Positions 18,739 to 26,521 of a stretch of DNA of 49,808 nucleotides are shown piece after piece (positions within the stretch are counted from its first letter, which is position 1; each line of letters starts with the position of its first letter). This stretch comes from Alphaproteobacteria bacterium MarineAlpha12_Bin1 (GTDB lineage: Bacteria; Pseudomonadota; Alphaproteobacteria; UBA6615). The position numbers were made by a program, and so were the translations under genes. The DNA is taken from the NCBI GenBank assembly GCA_002937505.1, contig PTJY01000008.1:1-49808 (forward strand), read 5' to 3'. The notes under the pieces are model-generated. The model was not told the DNA's origin. It did no database searches and worked only from the letters and a program-made list of their open reading frames with translations.

Positions 18739-19350
18739 ATGAAAATATTTCATGTCCCCAATACACGGTCGGTCAGGATAATTTGGTTGTTTGAAGAGTT
18801 ACAACTTCCGTATGAGTTGGAGGTTTTGAAGTTTGGAAGTCCAGAAATGCGAAGTGCTGAGTATCGTAAAGTTCATCCTATGGGTCGTGTTCCTGTGTTA
18901 ATAGATGGCGAAATTAAAGTTTTTGAGTCTGGAGCTATTGTTCAGTACGTGCTTGCTAAATATGGAGCTGGAGAATTATCACCCGAGACGTCTAGTAAAA
19001 ATTTTGCCACTTATCTTCAATGGTTTCACTACGCTGAGGGTATGATTATGCCTCCAGTTAATACTCTGGTTGTGGAGACCAGGATTTTGTCTCAAGAGAG
19101 AAGAAATCAAGTAAATGTTGATAGAGCAATGAAGTTATTAACAAATATGCTAGTCGCTGTTGACGATCACCTTCACGATAAGGAGTACTTGGCAGGAGAG
19201 TTTTCTGGTGCAGATATTATGACCGGACATGCATGCATTGTTTCGTCACATTTGGGAGCCGAAATTTCTGATAAACCAAATTTAATGTCTTATATTGAAC
19301 GTTTAAAATCTAGACCTGCATTGCAGAAGGCTTTCCCTGAAATAATTTAG
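18739..19350 (+). CDS. Glutathione S-transferase family protein
   Basis: A 203-residue protein with an N-terminal thioredoxin-fold domain. V-P-N-T-R-S-V-R near residues 6-13 sits where the catalytic Ser or Tyr loop lies, M-G-R-V-P-V-L gives the cis-proline, and F-E-S-G-A-I-V-Q-Y the glutathione gamma-glutamyl site. An all-helical C-terminal domain follows. It would conjugate glutathione to, or isomerise, an electrophilic intermediate. GAGGAT stands about 10 bases before the ATG. It is separated from the amidohydrolase gene by 45 bases and probably belongs to the same transcript. Confidence 0.9.
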   Translation: MKIFHVPNTRSVRIIWLFEELQLPYELEVLKFGSPEMRSAEYRKVHPMGRVPVLIDGEIKVFESGAIVQYVLAKYGAGELSPETSSKNFATYLQWFHYAEGMIMPPVNTLVVETRILSQERRNQVNVDRAMKLLTNMLVAVDDHLHDKEYLAGEFSGADIMTGHACIVSSHLGAEISDKPNLMSYIERLKSRPALQKAFPEII

Positions 19351-19528
19351 AATCGTTTCTAGTTTTCTGAGCTACGAAAGTACCTTAATACAGGGCTTTG
19401 TTAAACTTGTAGTAAAAGAATATCTTGCTTGTCGGATTTGATGTTAATAAATTTTCTTCGTCATTAAATATATAAATTTAGCTCTGATTTTTTCATTATA
19501 GTATTGTTCAACTTTTAAGGATCAATTA

Positions 19529-20506
19529 ATGAAAACCCGCATTACAGAACTTTTAAATATCGAGCATCCTATTATACAAGGAGGCATGCACTATGTTGGC
19601 TATGCAGAGCTTGCAGCTGCGGTTTCCAATGCAGGAGGGTTGGGAATAATAACAGCTCTCACACAACCGTCTCCAAGTGATTTATCTAAGGAGATCAGTA
19701 GATGTAAAGATATGACGAATAAACCATTTGGTGTAAACCTTACAATTTTACCCACCTTTAAAGATCCCGATTACCCCGGATATGTAAAAGCGATAATTGA
19801 AGGTGGTGTGACCGTAGTTGAAACAGCAGGCCGCAACCCACAGGAAATACTACCTTACCTTCACGAAGCGGGCGTTAAGGTAATTCATAAATGTACTTCA
19901 ATTCGTCACTCACTAAAGGCTCAGTCAATAGGTTGTGATGCTGTTTCGGTAGATGGTTTTGAGTGTGGAGGTCACCCAGGAGAAGATGACATTCCTAATA
20001 TGATACTACTTCCACGGGCAGCAGACGAATTGGAAATTCCTTTTGTTGCTTCAGGTGGGATGGCGGACGCTCGTTCTCTTGTTAGTTCTTTAGCTATGGG
20101 AGCAGATGGGATGAATATGGGCACACGTTTTATGGCAACAAAAGAGGCTCCTATTCATGAAAAAGTTAAGCAGGCCATTTTAGAGGCTACAGAGTTAGAT
20201 ACAAGATTAATTATGAGGCCTCTTCGTAATACTGAACGTGTCTTAACTAATGTGGCCGTAGAACGACTTTTGGAAAAGGAGAGAGAACTAGGTGCTGACC
20301 TAAATATAAATGACCTAACAGAAGAAGTTATGGGTGTTTATCCACGGGTGATGATTGACGGAGACATGGATGCTGGAGCTTGGTCTTGTGGTATGGTTGC
20401 CGGCCTAATTCATGACATCCCTAGCTGTGAAGAGCTTATAAACAGAATCATGGCTGAAGCTGATAGTTTGATTAAAAACAGGCTTAATGGGTTTGTAGTG
20501 GACTAA
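19529..20506 (+). CDS. Nitronate monooxygenase family FMN enzyme
   Basis: A 325-residue TIM-barrel flavoprotein of the nitronate monooxygenase (2-nitropropane dioxygenase) family. It begins with the family pattern I-E-H-P-I-I-Q-G-G-M near residues 11-20. V-D-G-F-E-C-G-G-H-P-G-E-D-D near residue 145 contains the conserved histidine, and F-V-A-S-G-G-M-A-D-A leads to the phosphate site M-G-T-R-F-M near residue 195. Members oxidise nitronates or act as general NAD(P)H:FMN oxidoreductases. A 178-base gap separates it from the GST, so it may have its own promoter. AAGGA lies about 8 bases before the ATG. Confidence 0.88.
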   Translation: MKTRITELLNIEHPIIQGGMHYVGYAELAAAVSNAGGLGIITALTQPSPSDLSKEISRCKDMTNKPFGVNLTILPTFKDPDYPGYVKAIIEGGVTVVETAGRNPQEILPYLHEAGVKVIHKCTSIRHSLKAQSIGCDAVSVDGFECGGHPGEDDIPNMILLPRAADELEIPFVASGGMADARSLVSSLAMGADGMNMGTRFMATKEAPIHEKVKQAILEATELDTRLIMRPLRNTERVLTNVAVERLLEKERELGADLNINDLTEEVMGVYPRVMIDGDMDAGAWSCGMVAGLIHDIPSCEELINRIMAEADSLIKNRLNGFVVD

Positions 20507-20589
20507 TATATTACTTCACTAAAAGGTTAAACTAGAGAAATGATTTCAGCTTATTTTTGAAATTTTTGACGCTTTTCACATGAGGTTTA

Positions 20590-22290
20590 ATGCATTCTTT
20601 ATTTGATTATATAATAGTGGGAGGAGGGTCGGCTGGATGCGTTTTAGCTAATAGACTTTCTGCTAATCCTAAAAATAAAGTGCTTTTAATTGAGGCAGGG
20701 ATAGATACTGCCCCTGATGCCGAGCCAGAAGATGTTTTAGATACGTACCCTGTGTCATATTATAACCCAGATTATGCTTGGCCTAATCTTACTGCACATA
20801 TCAAGCTTAAAAATACTTCCAAAGATCTTCCCGTTCGTCAGGCCCGTATACTTGGAGGTGGTTCTTCGTTAATGGGCATGGTTGCGCTAAGAGGTTTGCC
20901 TGATGATTATAATGGGTGGCGTGATATGGGGGCAGATGGTTGGAGCTGGCAAGATGTTCTACCCTATTTTTGTAAGTTAGAAAATGACGTTGATTTTCAA
21001 GGAGAGTTGCATGGTGATGGAGGGCCGGTACCGATCAGACGTCTACCTCCTAGTGAATGGCCACCCCTTCTTAATGCTATTAAAGAGTATTGTGACGCAC
21101 ATCAAATTAGTTATGTGCAAGATTTCAATAGCGATTTCCGAGATGGTTTTGGAGTTTTGCCAACTAGTAAATTTTCAAATAAACGAGCATCAAGTGCTAT
21201 TTGTTATTTGAATTCCCAGGTTCGACAGAGATTAAACTTAAAAATTATCACTCAAGCAAATGTAAACAATTTGATTTTTGGGGATCCGAGTAACGGCAAA
21301 CGTGTAACGGGTGTTAAAGTAAACATCAATAAACAAGTTCAAGAATACACCGGGAGGGAGGTAATTCTATCATCGGGAGCCCTGAAATCTCCTGTTCTTC
21401 TTCTTAGATCGGGTATCGGGCCGGCAGTAGAATTAAGTTCAGTAGGGGTTGATATAGTTTCTAACTTGAAAGGAGTAGGTAGCAACCTGCAAAATCATCA
21501 GATTTTATATTTAGTAGCTCATATGCAGAAAGAGGCCAGCCATCGATCTCGCCCACGTCTTCACACAATGGCTACATTGCGATACTCCTCTATGATAAAA
21601 GGTTGCCCTGTGAGTGATATGTATATTTCAGTAGTTGGAATGTCTGGATGGCATGCGCTGGGAAGGAGATTGAGTTCACTTACACCAGCCGTTTTGCAGC
21701 CGTATTCCAGAGGAAAAATAAGTCTACGTAGTTCGAATATAGCTGAGCGTGCTCTTATTGAATTTGATTTTCAATCGGATAAGCGAGATTTAGTTCGTCT
21801 TTCCGGCGCTGTTAGGCGCGCTTCGGAAATTCTTTTGTCATCTCAGGTTAGGGATCTTTGGTGTCATGCTTTCCCAGTAATGCGTGCCGATAGAATGCGA
21901 CATTTTAATGAGGTCACCAGATATAACAAATTTAGAGCAAATATTATCGCAAAACTTCTAGACACTATTCCCTCGTTGGGCAGGCCGATTGTAGGGGCTC
22001 TATCAAAGCCTGGTATTGATATTACTAAACTTATTTCCGATGATCAGTTGCTTAATGACTTTGTCTCTGAAAGTGTGACCGGGATGGCACATCATGTGGG
22101 GACCTGTCGAATGGGGTCAACTTCAGACGAGATGGCGGTTGTGGATTCTAATGCTAGAGTAAAAGGTGTTATAGGCTTAAGGGTTATTGATGCCTCTATT
22201 ATGCCTAGAATACCCCGAGGAAATACAAATATACCCACTCTCATGCTCGCAGAGAAATTGGCTGATAGTATAATTAAAGAGAAATATTAA
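20590..22290 (+). CDS. GMC family oxidoreductase
   Basis: A 566-residue FAD enzyme of the glucose-methanol-choline family. The FAD dinucleotide motif G-G-G-S-A-G-C begins at residue 11. A-R-I-L-G-G-G-S-S-L-M-G near residue 90 is GMC signature 1 and S-S-G-A-L-K-S-P near residue 258 is signature 2. The C-terminal catalytic region has A-H-H-V-G-T-C-R-M-G near residue 500 and R-G-N-T-N-I-P-T-L near residue 548. It would oxidise an alcohol to an aldehyde. GAGG lies 4 bases before the ATG. It is followed 18 bases later by a cupin gene. Confidence 0.93.
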   Translation: MHSLFDYIIVGGGSAGCVLANRLSANPKNKVLLIEAGIDTAPDAEPEDVLDTYPVSYYNPDYAWPNLTAHIKLKNTSKDLPVRQARILGGGSSLMGMVALRGLPDDYNGWRDMGADGWSWQDVLPYFCKLENDVDFQGELHGDGGPVPIRRLPPSEWPPLLNAIKEYCDAHQISYVQDFNSDFRDGFGVLPTSKFSNKRASSAICYLNSQVRQRLNLKIITQANVNNLIFGDPSNGKRVTGVKVNINKQVQEYTGREVILSSGALKSPVLLLRSGIGPAVELSSVGVDIVSNLKGVGSNLQNHQILYLVAHMQKEASHRSRPRLHTMATLRYSSMIKGCPVSDMYISVVGMSGWHALGRRLSSLTPAVLQPYSRGKISLRSSNIAERALIEFDFQSDKRDLVRLSGAVRRASEILLSSQVRDLWCHAFPVMRADRMRHFNEVTRYNKFRANIIAKLLDTIPSLGRPIVGALSKPGIDITKLISDDQLLNDFVSESVTGMAHHVGTCRMGSTSDEMAVVDSNARVKGVIGLRVIDASIMPRIPRGNTNIPTLMLAEKLADSIIKEKY

Positions 22291-22308
22291 TTATTTAGGA
22301 TCAAAAAT

Positions 22309-22683
22309 ATGAAGATTTTTAATGCTCATAAGGTAGGTAAGTTTTCTGATGAAAATCCAAATGACGAATTTTCTGAGATAGCAGAAGACGGCTATGTTAG
22401 GACGAGAGTAGTTAGTAACGATTATTGTTCTATCTCTGTTGCATCTTTTCGCGATGGTCAAATTAAAGAAAAACCCCATCGGCATCCAAACGCAGCAGAG
22501 ATTTATTACGTATTAGAGGGTAAGGGGTTAGCCACTGATGCTAATGGGAATGAGAAGTTAGTCGGCCCAGGAGAGATTATTTATTTTGATGCAGGCGAAT
22601 TTCACAACATACACGCTGCACCAGGTCATGATTGTAAGTATTACAGGGTACAGGCAGGAAAAGATCGACATGTAGAAGATTGA
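22309..22683 (+). CDS. Single-domain metal-binding cupin
   Basis: A 124-residue cupin with a good metal site: H57, H59 and E64 in K-P-H-R-H-P-N-A-A-E (motif 1) and H99 in G-E-F-H-N-I-H (motif 2). Such proteins can be dioxygenases, isomerases or small-molecule sensors. AGGA is about 8 bases upstream of the ATG. It is tightly spaced after the GMC oxidoreductase gene and before the TPR/oxygenase fusion, so the three are likely cotranscribed. Specific function unknown. Confidence 0.85.
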   Translation: MKIFNAHKVGKFSDENPNDEFSEIAEDGYVRTRVVSNDYCSISVASFRDGQIKEKPHRHPNAAEIYYVLEGKGLATDANGNEKLVGPGEIIYFDAGEFHNIHAAPGHDCKYYRVQAGKDRHVED

Positions 22684-22715
22684 AAAATTACTTTTTGAAG
22701 ATGATAAAATAAGAC

Positions 22716-24377
22716 ATGAACAAACAAGACAAAGAATTTACGATTAACGAAGCTTTGAATATAGCTGTTGAGCATCACAATGCTGGGCGGTTATCTGAGG
22801 CTGACAATATTTACCGATCGGTCTTAAATAAGTTGCCTAACCAACCTATTGCTCTGAATCTAAGTGGTCTAATACTCCATCAAACAGGCAAAACTGAAGC
22901 AGCTATTAATCAGATTAAAAAAGCGATAACGTCCGATCCTAAGTATGCGCATGCTTACAATAACCTAGGCACTATTTTTATGGATTTAAATCGATTTGAA
23001 GAAGCAGCTCAGAACTTTAATGCTGCGACGGATATAGATCCAAATTATGCCTTAGCTTCTAATAACCTTGGTAACGCTCATTTTAAACTGGGAAATAATG
23101 AGGAGGCGGCTAAGCATTATCAAAAGACCATTTCTTTAGACCCCAAATACTCTGGGGCATTTAGTAATCTAGGCGCAGTATTGATCACACAAGGGAAATG
23201 GAAAGAGGCTTACGATTGCTTTTTAAAAGCTCTGAAAGTTCTTCCCGATAATGCTGATGTATTAAGTAATTTGGGTGTTGTTTTAGTCGAGCTTGGTCGC
23301 TTGGAGGAGGCCGCAGAAAATTACAAACAAGCTTTATCGATTAACCCCAATCATACTGATGCAATGAGTAATTATGCTATACTTTTAAATAATCTTGGTA
23401 ATAAAGAATTAGCACTTTCATTTTTTTCTAAAAGATTAGAGCTCGTGAGGGGTGAATATACAGCAAATCTAGACCTACCAGAGTTCAAATATATCACTAG
23501 ATCAAAAATAAAGCATGATATCGAGCAGTTCAATTTTTTACAGAGCACCTACGAGAAAAATACAAGTTTTGGACAACTTGCAGCAGTATATTCTAAACTT
23601 GAGAATGAAATTAGATGGCCAACTAGTGACGCTGAGAGGGTTCTTCTTTCAAAGGATCAGAAAGAACTAATAAAAAGTAGTTATAACCGATTAGTACATG
23701 TGGCTGATGCTGAGGAAATATCAGGCGGTGCTTTGAATAAAAACTTGGATGTAGAGGCCATTACTCGGAGTTATTTTGAGAATAAACCAGGGATGACTTT
23801 TTTTGATGATTTTTTAAATGATCTTGCGCTTAAGAAATTGCGTAGATTCCTGATGGAAAGTACGATTTGGTTTGATTTTGGCTATGCCGGGGGCTATTTG
23901 GGAGCAATGTATAAAGATGGTATGGCTTGTCCGCTCCTTTTGCAGATAGCAGATGAATTAAGCCAAACCTTTCCAGGAATAATAAAAAAACATCATTTAA
24001 CACAGATGTGGGCCTATAAATATGACAGTCAGCTTACGGGCATCAAGAATCATGCTGATGGCGCTGCAGTTAACGTAAATTTTTGGATTACTCCCAACTC
24101 AGCCAATCTAGATGACCAATCAGGGGGATTAATTATTCATAAAGCAGAGGCTCCATTAGATTGGGGCTTTAGAAAATTTAATAGAGATGAAAATTTAATA
24201 GAGCAGTTTCTGGAAGATAGTCAAGCTGGAGAGCTTAAAGTCCCTTATGCTGAGAATAGAATGATTCTATTTAACTCAAATCTTTTTCATAAAACAGATA
24301 ATATAAGATTTAGGACAGGTTATGAAAATCGTCGTGTTAACGTAACAATGCTCTTTGGAAACCGTTTGAGAAAGTAA
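22716..24377 (+). CDS. TPR protein fused to a 2-oxoglutarate/Fe(II) oxygenase-like domain
   Basis: A 553-residue two-part protein. Residues 10-245 form about six to seven tetratricopeptide repeats, with the N-N-L-G-x-x-F/L and I-D-P-N-Y-A-x-A spacing clearly visible. Residues about 360-550 form a double-stranded beta-helix domain with an apparent iron site H446-A-D448 and H525 (N-L-F-H-K-T-D), and a basic residue (R539 or R540) placed to bind 2-oxoglutarate. This resembles bacterial TPR-linked prolyl/asparaginyl hydroxylase-like proteins. The repeats presumably present a protein or glycan-linked substrate. No signal peptide is seen. The target is unknown. Confidence 0.8.
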   Translation: MNKQDKEFTINEALNIAVEHHNAGRLSEADNIYRSVLNKLPNQPIALNLSGLILHQTGKTEAAINQIKKAITSDPKYAHAYNNLGTIFMDLNRFEEAAQNFNAATDIDPNYALASNNLGNAHFKLGNNEEAAKHYQKTISLDPKYSGAFSNLGAVLITQGKWKEAYDCFLKALKVLPDNADVLSNLGVVLVELGRLEEAAENYKQALSINPNHTDAMSNYAILLNNLGNKELALSFFSKRLELVRGEYTANLDLPEFKYITRSKIKHDIEQFNFLQSTYEKNTSFGQLAAVYSKLENEIRWPTSDAERVLLSKDQKELIKSSYNRLVHVADAEEISGGALNKNLDVEAITRSYFENKPGMTFFDDFLNDLALKKLRRFLMESTIWFDFGYAGGYLGAMYKDGMACPLLLQIADELSQTFPGIIKKHHLTQMWAYKYDSQLTGIKNHADGAAVNVNFWITPNSANLDDQSGGLIIHKAEAPLDWGFRKFNRDENLIEQFLEDSQAGELKVPYAENRMILFNSNLFHKTDNIRFRTGYENRRVNVTMLFGNRLRK

Positions 24378-24420
24378 GGAATAAAGACAATTTATCATCA
24401 AGGGTTTGAATATCGTCGTT

Positions 24421-24942
24421 TTAGTTTTTTTCAGGCAAAGACCTATAATTACCTTTGTAGTATATAATAGCTGATTGATCTTGATTTATCAGTAAATCAA
24501 TTACCTGGCCTATCACAATAGAAACACTTTTTCTTTCAATGACCTCTTCAACCATGCAGTCCATGGCCATAACTGCAGAATTGTAGATTGGTGCACCAGA
24601 GCTCATAATTGTCCATAATTTAGGGTCGAAACGTTCCGCACCTTTCAAATCCCCTTTGCCTGCGAACGAGTTAACTAATTCTTCGGTCCCCAATGGTAAA
24701 ATATTAATTGCAAAATGATTAGATTCTAATATTGCTTTCAAAGCAGAAGTCTTCTTTTCAATAGAAACTAACATGGTTGGTGGTGTAGCAGTGACATGGG
24801 CTGTTGATAATGCAAGAAACCCTGCGGAACCATTTTCACCATTCGCAGTTACTAGTGTTATTCCGGAAGGCCTGTGTCCTATGGCATTCCAAAAGGTTGA
24901 TATATCAATGTTGTCTCTTTTTTTTCTGATAATTGATCCCAT
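24421..24942 (-). CDS. Flavin reductase domain protein (putative monooxygenase reductase)
   Basis: A 173-residue flavin reductase-like (FMN-binding split-barrel) protein. The N-terminus shows G-H-R-P-S-G-I-T-L-V-T-A and then L-S-T-A-H-V-T-A-T-P-P, with F-A-I-N-I-L in the middle, as in HpaC/NtaB-type reductases. These supply reduced FMN to two-component monooxygenases. It is divergent from an NtaA/DmoA-type monooxygenase gene 177 bases away, a natural partner. The ATG at 24942 begins M-G-S-I-I-R-K. Partnership is inferred from family and position. Confidence 0.88.
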   Translation of the reverse strand: MGSIIRKKRDNIDISTFWNAIGHRPSGITLVTANGENGSAGFLALSTAHVTATPPTMLVSIEKKTSALKAILESNHFAINILPLGTEELVNSFAGKGDLKGAERFDPKLWTIMSSGAPIYNSAVMAMDCMVEEVIERKSVSIVIGQVIDLLINQDQSAIIYYKGNYRSLPEKN

Positions 24943-25119
24943 AAAATGTATATTAGCTCCAAAATTTTTTTCAAATTAACTAAAAAAACCACCTTAAAAA
25001 TCATTTTTTATCAAAATACAAAATTCTCGAAACAGTTTTTTATTTTTGATAATTATTACTTTAAACTAAAACAGAAAATGGTTAAGAAAATAAACTCGAT
25101 TAATAGGTTTTAGATTTAG

Positions 25120-26448
25120 ATGAATACTAAACGTCAGCTTCACCTTGGTGCTTTTATGAGACCAGCTACGATTCATACAGGTAGTTGGCGTTATCCAAAC
25201 TCGTATCCAGATGCAAACTTTAACTTTAAATATATTAAAAAATTTGCTCAGTATCTTGAAAAAGCAAAGTTTGATGCTTTCTTTATGGCCGATCATTTAG
25301 CTCTGCTAAACATGCCCATCGATGCCTTAAAAAGAAGTGCTACTCCTACTTCTTTCGAACCATTTACTTTGTTGTCTGCCTTGGCTTCGGTGACTTCAAA
25401 TATAGGATTGGTTGCTACTGGCTCTACCACATATGATGAGCCATTCCATATTGCCCGTAGGTTTGCCTCATTAGACCATATCAGTGAAGGAAGAGCTGGC
25501 TGGAATATAGTGACTACATCAAATCCTGATGCATCATTGAATTTTGGATTAGATGAGGCTCTAGAACATAGTGATCGTTATGCGAGAGCAAAAGAGTTTT
25601 ATAGTGTGGTTACGGGTCTTTGGGACAGTTGGGCAGAAAATGCATTTTTACAGGATCCTAAAAAAGGAATTTATTTTGATCCACAAAAGCTTCATGTTTT
25701 AGATCATAAGGGTAAGTACTTTTCAGTGCGAGGGCCTTTAAATATAGCTAGACCGGTTCAGGGGTGGCCCTTAATTGTTCAAGCAGGTTCATCAGATGCC
25801 GGACGCCAATTAGCAGCTGAAACAGCAGAAGCAGTCTTTACATCCCACTCAGATATTAACTCGGCCAGATCATTTTATTCGGATGTAAAAAATCGAGCAA
25901 AGAGAATTGGTAGAAATCCCGAGAATATTAAAATTCTACCAGCTTGTTTTGTTGTTGTGGCAGACACAATGGAGGAGGCCTTAAAAAGACGGAAGGAGCT
26001 GGATGGTCTGGTTCACTTAGACAGTGCTATAGCATCCTTATCTATAGCCTTAGGTCATGATGCATCTTTGTTTGATCTTGACAAACCGCTTCCTGAAGTT
26101 CCTGAGAGTAATGCGAGCAAAAGTGGCAGAGATAGAGCAATTGCCATGGCAAGAAAAGATAATTTGTCAGTAAGAGAATTGGCTCAGAGATTAGGTGGGT
26201 ATTCTGGAGCTGCAATGGTCGGTACTCCCAAATCAATAGCTAATGAGATGGAATTATGGCTCGGGTCTGCAGCTAGCGATGGGTTTACCATTATGTTCTC
26301 TCATTTGCCGGGAGGGCTGATAGATTTTTGTGACCAAGTTATACCTGAATTACAACGCAGGGAACTTTTCCGTAAGGACTATGAAGGGAAAACATTAAGA
26401 GATAACTTAGGTCTCCCTCGTCCAAAAAACCAGTTTTTTCCGGAGTAA
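25120..26448 (+). CDS. LLM-class flavin monooxygenase, NtaA/DmoA type
   Basis: A 442-residue luciferase-like TIM-barrel enzyme. The start L-H-L-G-A-F-M-R-P and the segment A-K-F-D-A-F-F-M-A-D-H-L near residues 49-60 are typical of the nitrilotriacetate / dimethylsulfide monooxygenase branch. E-G-R-A-G-W-N-I-V-T-T near residue 124 and P-L-I-V-Q-A-G-S-S-D-A-G near residue 220 are the branch's core signatures. It would use FMNH2 and O2 to cleave C-N or C-S bonds or oxidise a heterocycle. A flavin reductase gene is divergent from it, and downstream come amidase, bicupin and peroxiredoxin genes on the same strand. Confidence 0.9.
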   Translation: MNTKRQLHLGAFMRPATIHTGSWRYPNSYPDANFNFKYIKKFAQYLEKAKFDAFFMADHLALLNMPIDALKRSATPTSFEPFTLLSALASVTSNIGLVATGSTTYDEPFHIARRFASLDHISEGRAGWNIVTTSNPDASLNFGLDEALEHSDRYARAKEFYSVVTGLWDSWAENAFLQDPKKGIYFDPQKLHVLDHKGKYFSVRGPLNIARPVQGWPLIVQAGSSDAGRQLAAETAEAVFTSHSDINSARSFYSDVKNRAKRIGRNPENIKILPACFVVVADTMEEALKRRKELDGLVHLDSAIASLSIALGHDASLFDLDKPLPEVPESNASKSGRDRAIAMARKDNLSVRELAQRLGGYSGAAMVGTPKSIANEMELWLGSAASDGFTIMFSHLPGGLIDFCDQVIPELQRRELFRKDYEGKTLRDNLGLPRPKNQFFPE

Positions 26449-26521
26449 GAAGTTAGATAACGTGTGTTGCTTTGAAGAGAATATTTTAGTGAGTATTGAA
26501 ACTTAGAGAAAGGTTGCAACT

